DNA of 64,000 nt from Channallabes apus (taxonomy: Eukaryota; Chordata; Actinopteri; Siluriformes; Clariidae): assembly GCA_030522415.1 (NCBI GenBank), contig CM060104.1:26137325-26201324 (forward strand). The letters run 5' to 3'. This document shows positions 22,565 to 31,943 of the stretch, one piece after another. A program made the position numbers and the translations under genes. The notes beneath the pieces are model-generated. The model searched no databases and was not told where the DNA came from. It was given only the letters and a program-made list of their open reading frames with translations. Position 1 is the stretch's first letter. Every line of letters starts with the position of its first letter.

Positions 22565-23153
22565 CCTCATGGCAGCTGCGTCCATGGTGATACCCTTGGG
22601 TCTCCTGCATATGAGAGCTTTTCAGCTGTCACAAAAGTTTTTCAGCTAGGGGAGTTCACACGAGAACAAATCCCCGAAGGCGGATAAGGGTTACGCGCAG
22701 AGGACTTCGTACCCTTTCTATGTGGTTCAGACCCCGGTTTCTCGCCTTGGGTCCCACTCTAGGTCCGTCTTGTCGTCGCAAAATGCTAACGACAGACACT
22801 TCCCTTACCGGCTGGGCGCGGTCTTGGATGGCCGTCCAGCCCAAGGGGTCAGGAGAGGCCACCTTTTCGCATGGCACATCAATTGCCTCGAAATGATGGC
22901 TCTATTTTTAGCTCTACAGGATTTCCTCCAGCAGCTGAGAGGCTACCATGTCCTAGTGCGGGTGGACAGCACATCGGTAGTCTCCTACATAAATCGCCAG
23001 GGCGGCCTGCGTTCGCGACGCTTGAACCAGCTAGCACATCAGGTTCTGCTCTGGGCTCAGGACAAGTTCCTGTCCCTCAGGGCGATTCACATTCCAGGGT
23101 ACAGGAATGTGGGAGCAGACTTTCTGTCCAGACAAGCTGTGAATCACGGGTAA
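22565..23153 (+). pseudogene. DIRS RNase H and connection region, frameshifted
   Basis: The connection sequence (LGLMAAASMVIPLGLLHMRA) is in one frame at 22562-22630. The RNase H part follows in another frame at 22722-23153: LGAVLDGRPAQGV, then AWHINCLEMMALFLALQDFL, VRVDSTSVVSYINRQGG and YRNVGADFLSRQ. The E (CLEMMA) and D (VRVDSTS) motif residues are seen. At least two frame changes lie between 22560 and 22800. Confidence 0.82.
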
Positions 23154-23489
23154 TGGAAACTCCACCCCGAAGTAGTCACTCAAATCTGGGAGAGATTCTC
23201 TACAGCAGAAGTGGACCTCTTTGCCTCACAGGAGACTGCACAATGTCCCCTCTACTACTCTCTGACTCATCCAGCTCCCCTGGGTCTGGACGCGATGGCC
23301 CATACGTGGCCCAATTTACACCTCTATGCGTACCCTCCGATAGCTTTGCTCCCAGGAGTCCTGGCAAGGGTCCGTCAACATGGTTTGTGCTTCTTATTGA
23401 TAGCGACCCGTTGGCCGCCCCGAGTATGATTCTCAGAGATAATATCGCTCCTCGACGGCTCACCTTGGATGATTCCAGTGAGGAAGAAT

Positions 23490-24586
23490 CTTCTATCTCA
23501 GGCGCAGGGGACAATATTTCATCCCCGGCCCGAGCTCTGGAAACTTCACGCTTGACCACTGAACGGGACCAATTGAGTCAAGCCGGCCTTTCAGCCGGCG
23601 TAATTGACACCATCCTAAGTGCTAGGGCTCCCTCCACTAGAAGGATTTATGCCTTCAAATGGAAGGTATTCGAGAGCTGGTGCATGGCAAAGCAGGTGGA
23701 CCCAGTCCACTGCCAAATCGTTTCAGTGCTGGAATTCCTGCAAGAGAAATTGTCCTCGGGCTTGTGCCCTAGAACGTACGTGGCAGCTATTTCAGCCTGC
23801 CACGTCCTGACTGAAGGGGTTACTGTGGGAAATCACCCTTTAGTTGCCCGTTTCATACGTGGAGCTAAACGGTTGAGGCCACCCACTAGAGTCACGGCTC
23901 CCTCATGGGATTTATCTATCGTGCTCGAAGGTCTGATCGACACTCCTTTTGAACCGCTAGAGTCAGCCCCCGACAAGCTTCTGACTCTCAAGATGGTTCT
24001 TCTTATGGCCATCACCTCTCTAAAGAGGATCGGAGACCTGCGTGCATTGTCAGTCTCCCCATCTTGCCTGGACTTTGCCCCTGGGCTAGTCAAGGCCATT
24101 CTGCATCCTCACTCAAACTATCTACCGAAAGTTCCTTTCTCAACCATGTACCCTGTCGTCCTGGAAGCCTTCTGTCCTCCGCCTTTTGCGGATTCGGAGC
24201 AGGAGAAACTTCACCTACTGTGCCCAGTACGTGCTCTTCAGGTTTATGTCCACCGCACCAGCCAGTTGCGTAAGTCAGAGCAACTCTTTATATGTTATGG
24301 AGGCCGCAACCGGGGGGCGGCCGCCACCACACATACTCTGTCACACTGCGTGAGAGATGCTATTGCCCTCTCCTACGAGGCGCGTGGACTCACTTCGCCC
24401 CTAGGAGTCAGGGCTCATTCAACCAGAGGGGTCGCCTCATCTATTGCTCTTGCAAGAGGTACTCCCCTGCAACAAGTGTGTGACGCGGCGGGTTGGTCCT
24501 CTCCGCACACATTTATAAGATTTTATAGTCTGGATGTCCATGCCACTCCGGGCTCACGAGTCCTCGGGTCAGCTTCCCAGACATGA
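23490..24586 (+). CDS. DIRS tyrosine recombinase
   Basis: This is the C-terminal part of an open frame running from 22871; the earlier codons are an out-of-frame reading of the RNase H region. The recombinase has an N-terminal SAM-like part (APSTRRIYAFKWKVFESWC) and the catalytic part: arginine I in LKRIGDLRAL, HxxR in VRAHSTRGVASS, and tyrosine in FIRFYSLDV. The catalytic R-H-R-Y set is complete. The enzyme would insert circular DNA copies by strand exchange. The frame is intact to the stop at 24586, just before the right terminal region. Confidence 0.9.
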
Positions 24587-24619
24587 ATCTGAGACCTTCT
24601 CGGTCTTGTGCGCACACAC

Positions 24620-24898
24620 TACACAAACTTGGGGTCCAGACACCTGTAGTGCGGCGGCGTTGGTATTCTCATTCCCATAAGCGTTCTAACGTAGCATTGA
24701 GTGAAGCCTCGAAAAGGGAACGTCTCGGGTTACTTTGCTGTAACCCTGTTCCCTGAGAGGCGGGAACGAGATGCTACGTTAGAACGCTTATGGGAACGAG
24801 AATATCAACGCTGCCGCACTACAGGTGTCTGGACCCCAAGTTTGTGGAAGTTTGTCCGCCTCTCAGGGAACAGAGTTACAGCAAAGTAACCCGAGACG
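24620..24898. repeat. DIRS right terminal region with ITR and extra inverted repeats
   Basis: The ITR at 24672-24721 is followed by two nested inverted pairs. Positions 24721-24760 (CGTCTCGGGTTACTTTGC at its start) pair with 24859-24898, and 24625-24720 pairs with about 24770-24846 (ACAGGTGTCTGGACCCCAAG). The whole region could form a cruciform with a complex centre. Such complementary end regions are thought to template completion of the DIRS termini. Confidence 0.85.
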
Positions 24899-24902
24899 TT
24901 TT

Positions 24903-25580
24903 CTAGAAGATGTCATCGTTCTCATTCTTTTGATTTAGATATTATTTTTAAGGATGGGTCACTCTTATCAAATGTCGATCGATTCAAATATCTTGGTCTT
25001 TGGCTTGATCCTGAATTGTCTTTTAAGTATCACATTGACTTTATTACAAAAAAATCATATGGGTGCCTCAGTTCTCTTTATCGTTAAATTCATTGTTTTT
25101 CATTTCAAATTAGGAAAAGATTAATCTACCAATTAACTCTTCCTATTATTGACTATGCAGACATTATTTATCAAAATACTTCTGATACTAACTTAAAACC
25201 TCTAAACATTGTTCATAATTCTTTATGCAGGTTTGTTTTGAGATGTCCCTATAGAACTCATCGTTGTACGTTGTATGCAGCTCTCGATTGGCTTCAACCC
25301 AAATTCTAAAAGCAATATCATTGGCTTCAGTTTCTTTTCAAGTGTATTTATTTTGATTTTCCTTCTTATTTAAAACAGTTTTTAGTTTCATCTACATCTA
25401 TTTATTTCCTTCGTCATATGCAGTATCCACATTTTTCTATTCCTAGAATTTTTACTGAAGTTGGTCGAAGGTCTTTTCAATATAAAGCTCCATATTATTG
25501 GAACAATCTACCTTCTTCCCTTAAAGCAATTACTTCTTTTCATCTTTTTAGGATCAACTTAATATCTTATTTGAAAACAA
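24903..25580 (+). pseudogene. LINE RT C-terminus (continuation after DIRS)
   Basis: Broken frames give the usual C-terminal RT tail of L2/CR1-type LINEs: RFKYLGLWLDPELSFKYHIDF, LTLPIIDYADIIYQNT and, from 25418, YPHFSIPRIF, VGRRSFQYKAPYYWNNLPSSLKAI. It belongs to the same element as 18655-19800 and is displaced by the DIRS insertion. Confidence 0.82.
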
Positions 25581-25595
25581 CCTGTTTGTTTTCAA

Positions 25596-26709
25596 ATGGC
25601 AAAATCTTTCAACGGCTCCAATTCAAACCATGGATGCAAAGGGTGGCACGTATGTCAGCTTCCTCGTACAGTAGATGAAACTGCTCAAGCTAAACGTGTC
25701 ATCCTCCAACAAGTGCAACAGGCCACAATCACAAAGGAGCTGTCTGCCCTCAACGCCGGCAAATCCATCGCTAAACAAAGCCCTTTGCAAAAGCTCAGCG
25801 CAGTCTTGGACAACGGCATCATTTTAGTTGGAGGTCGACTTAAACACTCAGAGCTCGAAAACTCTGAAAAAAACCGGATAATTCTCCCAAAAGACAGTCA
25901 TGTCTCTCTCCTGCTCACTCGCCACTATCACGAACAGGTCAAGCACCAGGGTAGTCATCTAACAGAAGGTGCGATAAGGGCTGGAGGTCTGTGGATAGTC
26001 GGTGGAAAGAGACTAGTTAATTCAGTTATCCACAAGTGTGTTATTTGTCGCAAACTGCGGGGAAAGCAGGTAGAGCAACTCATGGCGGATCTTCCTCTGG
26101 AACGATTGAAAACATGTCCTCCCTTTCGCTACGTCGGCCTTGATGTTTTTGGGCCTTGGACAGTAACTACCAGACATACCAGAGGTGGACATGCACAAAG
26201 TAAGCGTTGGGCTATCGTGTTTACCTGCATGAGCTCAAGAGCCACGCACATTGAGGTAATCGAGTCCTTAGACACTAGCAGTTGCGTAAACGCCCTGAGA
26301 CGCTTCTCTGCCCTGAGAGGCCCTGCCAAAAAACTTATATTGGATTGTGGCACTAATTTCATTGGAGCTTCCAAGGAGTTAGGAATGGACAAAGCACTGC
26401 AACTATACCTGAATGATCAAGGTTGCAGTTGGGAATTCAACCCGCCGCATGCGTCCCACATGGGAGGCTCCTGGGAGTGCATGATCGGCATTGCGCAGAG
26501 AATACTGGACTCAATGCTGCTTCAAAGTAAGGTGCAGCTCACTCACGACGTATCGTGCACACTTATGGCTGAAGTGTCTGCAATCATAAATGCCAAGCCA
26601 CTCCTTCTAGTTTCGTCCGATCCAGACAATCCCTTCATTCTCTCTCCCTCTATGCTGCTAACCCAGAAATCGTGCCTTATACCTCCTCCTGTGTTTAATT
26701 TCCACTACA
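25596..26709 (+). pseudogene. Pao integrase, N-terminal and core domains
   Basis: The frame is open over about 370 codons. It shows the linker (LQKLSAVLDNGIILVGGRL), a zinc-binding HHCC module (HYHEQVKHQGSHL, CVICRKLRGKQ) and the DDE core: D in YVGLDVFGPW, D in LILDCGTNFIGA (DCG in place of the usual DNG) and E in HMGGSWECMIG. The core frame runs into Harbinger terminal sequence at about 26710, so the product is truncated. It is related to, but clearly different from, the complete Pao element at 31196-38465. Confidence 0.86.
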
Positions 26710-26846
26710 CTGGTGCTGGTGCTGGTGCTCGGCTGGTGCTGAACTGGGAACCACCCGAGAACCGGCCCGCATTTACACTAGACAGGAGCTCAGCAGGAGC
26801 TGCATGATAATACGTCACAGGCCACACCCCCTAAACAGAAACCAAC

Positions 26847-28230
26847 ATGGCCGAAGTCAGTTTACTTGTTATTCTCCAAACAATGGAAATGTATTTCAGT
26901 ATCCAAAGGCAGCTTATTCGACGTGTTATAACCGCTGAAACAGAGCGACATAGACAACGATTACGTGCAAGATGACTGGTAAGTTCTGACACCCCGTTAA
27001 CTTACAATGTATTTTTTTTTTTTTACCCAGACTAGCATTAGTTCAAATGCTAATGGTAGTGCTATCTAACTATACTGTTGTTTTTCTTTTTCAACACGTA
27101 ATTTATGCAGGAAATAACATTTAACATTTCAATTTTCAGATCGCCTCAAAACTTCATGTGCGCCGTAAATTGCCCATGATGTCGATGTTGCCACGAGCAC
27201 AGCAGTGGTGGGATACCATTGTTCCCGATTTCAGCCCGGCGCAGTTCATTGAGTCTCGCAGGAGTTATTTGAATACATTTGTTGTCAGTTGAGTGCAATG
27301 GGGAAAAGAAACACAACCTATCGCCTGTGTGTACCGCTAAGAAAACGAGTTGCTATTGCCATTTGGAAGCTGGCACCCGGCAGCGAGTACAGAACAGTGA
27401 GCCACCTTTTTGGAGTAGGCATATCCACCGTATATAATTGTGTGCAGGACTTTTGTGATGCTGTGATTAGAGTACTTCTCCCTCAACACATTAAATTTCC
27501 AGATCCAGCCAAGTTGGTGGAAATGGCAATTTTTTTTTTTAAGTCGCTGGAGAGTGCCACAGTCTGTGGGTGCAATAGATGGAAGTCACATACCTATAAT
27601 TGCACCAGAACAGTACCCAGGTGATTACTTTAACTGCAAAGGATGGCATTCAGTTGTTTTACAAGCTGTTGTGAATGGAAAAGGACAATTTTCGGACATT
27701 TGTGTTTGTTGGATTTCCTGGTAGTGTTCATGATGCAAGGGTGTTAAAACAGTCATACTGTATGTATGGAAAGGCTGAGTGATGGTGACCTGCTAAGCCA
27801 AAACAAAATTAACCTCTGTGGCTGTGATGTTGGTCATTACTTAATCGGTGACCCTGCCTACCCTCTGCAAAACTGGCTGATGAAGCCATTTTCAGACACT
27901 GGCAGATTATCAATTCAACAACAGAAGTTTAATTACAGAATAAGCAGTGCAAGGTCAGTCGTGGAAATGAGCTTCGGTAGGTTAAAAGGACATTGGAGAT
28001 GTCTGATGAAAAGGAATGATTGTCAACTTGACCTTACAAAGAAAATGGTGTTGGCCTGCGGTGTGCTCCACAATATATGTGAAGAGCATGGTGACAACTT
28101 TAGTGAGGATCTTCGTGCCATGCATGTCAATCTACAGCCTCCTCTTCAGGCAGTACCTGAACATGGACATCCGGAAGGAGCTGATGTAAGAGCGGCATTA
28201 ATGGACTACTTCAACAGACAGGACCAATAA
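26847..28230 (+). pseudogene. Harbinger transposase, frameshifted
   Basis: A first short exon starts at ATG 26847 (MAEVSLLVILQTMEMYF) with a GTAAG donor at about 26980; a second block at 27140-27296 contains LPRAQQWWDTIVPDF. The main domain starts with LRKRVAIAIWKLAPGSEYRT (27289-27540). A shift at the T homopolymer (27531-27541) and another near 27712 separate the AIDGSHIPIIAPEQY and FPGSVHDARV blocks. The last part, 27766-28230, has LIGDPAYPLQNWLMKPF and SVVEMSFGRLKGHW. The D-D-E residues are all present across frames, but the gene is broken. Confidence 0.86.
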
Positions 28231-28327
28231 ATCTGTAGTGTTTTATTGAAATGCAACAGTGCAGCCAATTGAAGAACATTTAGCCAAAAGGCAACAAAGT
28301 AAAAAAACAAAAAATAAAAAAGTGGCA

Positions 28328-28434
28328 GTAGGCAGCACGGTGGTGTAGTGGTTAGTGGTGTAGTGGTAACTCCGGTTTCCTCCCACAGTCCAAAGACATG
28401 CAGATTAGGCTAATTGGCGTTCCCAAATTGACCA

Positions 28435-28471
<37 letters not shown>

Positions 28472-28596
28472 CTGCGATGGATTGGCACGCTGTCCAGGGT
28501 GTACCCTGCCTCGTGCACTGAGTCTCCTGGGATAGGCTCCAGGTCCCTGCGACCCTAATACGGGATAAAGCGGTATAGAAGATGAATGAATGAATG
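28328..28596 (+). mobile_element. SINE (internally deleted), 12-bp target duplication
   Basis: The SINE is flanked by AAAAAAGTGGCA at 28316-28327 and 28597-28608. It keeps the GGCAGCACGGTGGTGTAGTGG head, but the segment between head and body is deleted (a second GTGTAGTGGT lies directly next to CTCCGGTTTCC). It contains an expanded (GT)n tract at about 28436-28468 and ends with GATGAATGAATGAATG. It sits in the Harbinger element just after the transposase stop. Confidence 0.9.
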
Positions 28597-28724
28597 AAAA
28601 AAGTGGCAACGAGTAAAGTGCAAACATGTTTTTGTAAATTAATCTGTGATGACAATAATAAATAAAAATAAATGAAATATAAAAAAAACATTAACTGTGT
28701 GTTGTCTGGTTTTTCTCCATAATA

Positions 28725-29800
28725 TTAACCATTTGTTCCAAAAAGGGCCAGCATAGCACCTGAGGCCTCATCCATTTTATTAAGAATGGCCTCATTCATC
28801 TCTCTACTGTGCTGTAGAAACTGCTCATCTGATCTCTCCAAATAAGAAAGTAGTTCCTCATTGTCCCGTTCTCTCGTCTTTCTCTTAGCTGTGTAATGAC
28901 ACACAAATACTACAATAAGCAAATAGCCTTATTATATAATACACAATAGTTATATTGAATTTGTAATACATTTTGTCTTTACTGAGCAACTGGCGACAAA
29001 ACAATTCTTACCTTTCCTCCATGGTTCTGTAGAAGAGAAAGCTTCGCTTAAAGGTGAAGATGCACTGCATTCTCCAAGATCTTCAGGGCTTCCCACACAT
29101 GATGTATTTGAATCTAAATATCAACAGTAGTGAAAACATCAGTTTCATATTTTCGACTTTTCAATTTTGTACACAGTAACCACGCAGTAATGCCTTGCTT
29201 TCAAGGTTTTACATCTTGCATAGCTTTTCTTTCAACAGAATGTGAGTAAACCCATCCATAGTGTACACATACAAGAATGAATAATTAAGCAACAAGTTAA
29301 AGCATCATATTAATAATAACAGTATGGCTGCACACACACATAAACGTATGTAGCAACTGAGACTTTTTACACTAACAAAAGTAATAACTTAGCTTACCGA
29401 GATCCGATGTGGAAGGGGAGACGATTTCCTGGAGCATTGCTGTGGCTGAATTTAATGCCCCACTAAGTTGATTTGATGGTCTGTGCCCCAGCACTGAATC
29501 CATCACATAAAAATAATCCTTTGCACCTCCTCCGCTGCCACTTTTACACAGCCCCTTCTTTTTGTCCCTGTAGTCTTTCTTCATTTTTTTTAGTTTATTA
29601 ACTATTTGGTCCATTGTACTAGTGAAGCCTGCGACTATCAGTTCTTCTCGTATTTCCTCATATACTTTTTTTCCCCTCAAAGTACTTTGCAATTTCTCCT
29701 GAATCTCTGCGGATGTCCAAATTGCTAAAAGCGCTTTAGCTTCCTCCGCGCTCCACGTTTGGGTCTCCGCTATTTTATTATTTTTTTTAGAAAAATCTCC
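28725..29800 (-). CDS. Harbinger Myb/SANT-like DNA-binding protein
   Basis: The minus-strand gene has several exons. The N-terminal exon (about 29372-29800) encodes a Myb/SANT-type trihelix: TWSAEEAKALLAIW, then LRGKKVYEEIREEL, VNKLKKMKKDYRDKKKG and SGGGAKDYFYVMDSVLG. The last exon (about 28725-28900) encodes a charged helix, RKTRERDNEELLSYLERSDE, followed by FLQHSREMNEAI. In PIF/Harbinger elements this protein helps bring the transposase to the nucleus and the ends. Reading frames are open in the visible exons; a middle exon near 29030-29110 is likely. Exact splice sites are not all fixed. Confidence 0.75.
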
Positions 29801-29962
29801 CTATAACTCCGCCCACTGCTCGTGACGTCACGGGTTCTCACTTCTAGACCAGCAAAGTTTAGGGGCCGGTTCGGTGCTTATTTTAGGGCACCGGCACCAA
29901 TTTTTTTCTGTGGACACTGGTTCCAAAATTGGGAAACGGCACGGGAACCAGAGCAGTGGAAA

Positions 29963-30310
29963 AGGCCTACTGGAGATTTCACGGATAATGACCTTTACAC
30001 CAAGCAATGGACACAAGTTCAGGCTCTTGCCAAAAAGTTCTGGACACACTGGAGGCGAGAGTATCTGCCTTTATTGCAGCAGAGACAGAAATGGACTGTA
30101 TCTTGTCGAAACCTGCAAGTTGGTGACCTTGTTTTGCTAAAGGACAAGCAGGTTTCACGGAACAGCTGGCTCATGAGAAGAGTTACGGCAACTTTCCCTG
30201 AGAAGGACAATCGAGTAAGGAAGGTCGAGGTCACAGTAAATGACCAATGCACTCAAAAGACCTTTTTGCGACCAGTTACTGAAGTCATTCTACTTTTGCC
30301 AAAGGACTGA
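29963..30310 (+). pseudogene. Pao integrase C-terminus (right of Harbinger)
   Basis: The frame reads GDFTDNDLYTKQWTQVQAL, then [38 protein letters not shown] and TEVILLLPKD before a stop. This corresponds to the final domain of BEL/Pao integrase (compare [19 protein letters not shown] in the complete element). It continues the gene interrupted at about 26709. Confidence 0.85.
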
Positions 30311-30361
30311 TTCCTGCTAAGTTTGTTGTTAATGGTGACCTCACTGAGGTCAGGCGGGGAA

Positions 30362-30640
30362 TGTGTTGCCCTTAAGGCAATTAATAATTTAATGAATAAG
30401 TTTTAAATGGTTAAAAAGAGGTATTCATATGTTTTAAAATGTTAAAAAATATTTCATATTTATTTGTAAGTATTATTTACAAATATTAGCGGAAAATTTT
30501 ACTTCCGGTTCGGCGGAGTTAACTTCCAGTTACGTTTTCTTGGTAAATAGAGCAGGCAGAATTCATCATGGTATGGTCAGCAATCTGTCACCGTCCACCT
30601 TAAAGCACTGTCAAGGGAATGCCGTAAGTTTATATATGTG
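30362..30640 (+). repeat. probable 3' LTR of the Pao fragment
   Basis: TGTGTTGCCC begins directly after a GGCGGGGAA polypurine tract, the usual place for a 3' LTR. The sequence is AT-rich. The LTR end and any target duplication could not be identified. Confidence 0.5.
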
Positions 30641-30878
30641 TTTATAAGGATCTTAAATAGTATATATTTGTATTATCTGGTTGGGTAAATTCACTTTAAA
30701 GCGTTGATTTATGACTTTATTTCGTCTGGCATAGAGCTCATTTCTTCTAAGAACATGTTGTGTATGCTTTCAGTTTTCACCATTTGGAGAAGAAATTAAA
30801 ATGCAAAAACATCCCTTGTGGTCCTGGTCTTCTTCAGTGTTTTATCTATTTGTTCATTTGGCAACTTAATAAACACAC

Positions 30879-31158
30879 TGCACATTTCAGAGTGGCCTTA
30901 TATTGTGAGCAGTCTAAGGCACACATGTGCAATATTCCTGCTGTCTAATCAGAACCTTGATATGCCACACCTGTGAGGTGGGCTGGATTATCTCGGCAAA
31001 GGAGACATGCTCACTAACACAGATTTAGACAGATTTGTGAACAATATTTGAAAGCAATGGGTCTTTTGTGTATGTAGAAAATGTTACAGATCTTTGAGTT
31101 CAGCTCATGAAAAATGGGAGCAAAAATAAGTGTTGCGTTTATATTTTTGTTCAGTGTA
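30879..31158 (+). mobile_element. Tc1-type transposon end (about 280 bp)
   Basis: The block ends with GTTGCGTTTATATTTTTG, then TTCAGTGTA, a form of the terminal repeat of a widespread fish Tc1-like family, and contains internal sequence such as CACACCTGTGAGGTGGGCTG and ACAGATTTGTGAACAATAT. Only one end is present; no transposase is nearby. Confidence 0.7.
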
Positions 31159-31195
31159 CAGTATATGTATTATTTCCAAAAATGTTTTTTATTAA

Positions 31196-31779
31196 TGTAG
31201 ATGCGGTCATATTATTTCACTAGTTTTGACACGTAGCTTTGTCTCAAAGTTTCACTCACACGACAGAAGTCCGATCTCTTTGTCTCTTGTAGTTTATTTT
31301 GTCAGCATCAAAGAATCAACACTTCATACAGTCGTCTTGAGTAAATCCACTGTGATTACAGACACCAGTTGCTGCATCTTGCAAATCTCTGACTTTTACA
31401 ACAACCTGTTTGCTGTATCTTGTAAATTACAGTCTTAGCTTAGGTATATAACAACACTCTTGCTGTATATATCCACTTATGGGAGCTTACGGTTACAACA
31501 ACCTAGTTGCTGTATCTTACATTCTTAGCTTACCGGGAGCTCTCGTTAGCTGACGGTCAAAAGCTTGTGTTTCCTTAGCCTTCCGCATCTAAACTGAACT
31601 CTCTATCATATCACAGTCACACAAATGCATGTAATAGTAGAATGACATCACAGACCAACCTACGATTGTCAACTTATGATGCATGACTAAGAAATATAAA
31701 GCTTATGGCTTATAACAAGTAAAATAAGATAAAATAAACACAACAACAAATTCAGAACAAATACGATATGGCTCTTACA
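31196..31779 (-). repeat. Pao 3' LTR (584 bp)
   Basis: On the minus strand it runs TGTAAGAGCC ... GCATCTACA. It matches the other LTR closely but lacks about 64 bp present in that copy (around 38334-38400), and has several point differences. The LTRs are identical at insertion, so the differences give relative age. Confidence 0.93.
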
Positions 31780-31943
31780 TTCCAGCCCCTAATTGACAGG
31801 CATGGAGACTTTTTTTTTTTTTGATAAAGCCATTAAATCAAACATTCTTACCCTTCTAAAACGTTGTAAATCTTTTAAGTGTGTAATATTTATCTCAGGT
31901 GTTTATATTTGCATATCAAATTTCATAACATATTACCACACAT

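Larger units (their letters stand above)
19811..24898 (+). mobile_element. DIRS1-like tyrosine-recombinase retrotransposon
   Basis: Inverted terminal repeats of about 50 bp at 19811-19861 and 24672-24721 differ at about one position; further inverted sequences follow the right ITR. Between them lie ORF1, RT, RNase H and a tyrosine recombinase in the order known for DIRS elements. DIRS elements integrate by a recombinase through a circular intermediate and do not make target duplications; none is seen. The element interrupts the LINE RT. ORF1 and the recombinase are open, but RT/RNase H has frame breaks. Confidence 0.92.
17275..25585 (+). mobile_element. LINE with L1-type ORF1 and L2/CR1-type EN-RT, split by DIRS
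   Basis: The element begins with a 5' UTR that includes AAGATGGCC at about 17298, then ORF1 (17481-18251), then an endonuclease-RT region (18655 on). The RT breaks off near 19808, where a DIRS retrotransposon is inserted, and continues at 24903-25580 with the RT C-terminus. It is followed directly by a BEL/Pao fragment, so its own 3' UTR is lost or very short. ORF1 is open; the second ORF has many stops. Confidence 0.82.
26710..29962 (+). mobile_element. PIF/Harbinger DNA transposon
   Basis: The element carries the two genes typical of the superfamily: a DDE transposase on the plus strand and a Myb/SANT-like protein on the minus strand, converging. The ends are GC-rich with GGTGCTGG and GAACCGGCCC blocks on the left and GGGCCGGTTC and GGCACCGGCACC on the right, imperfect inverted repeats. 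Exact boundaries and the 3-bp target are not resolved. It is inserted in the Pao integrase gene and carries a SINE at 28328-28596. Confidence 0.85.
25586..30640 (+). mobile_element. BEL/Pao LTR retrotransposon fragment (integrase to 3' LTR), split by Harbinger
   Basis: The left part (25596-26709) codes for Pao integrase; the right part (29963-30310) codes for the integrase C-terminus, followed by a purine-rich GGCGGGGA tract and an LTR-like start TGTGTTGCC at 30362. The 5' LTR, gag and most of pol are missing: the fragment starts directly against the LINE at about 25585. The Harbinger element separates the two coding parts. The 3' boundary is not resolved; 30640 is an estimate. Confidence 0.78.

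Noticed and set aside
21543..22649. 368-codon plus-strand frame overlapping the DIRS RT
   Set aside because: It is an overlapping alternative frame. Only its last about 30 codons match the DIRS connection region; the rest is composition-driven.
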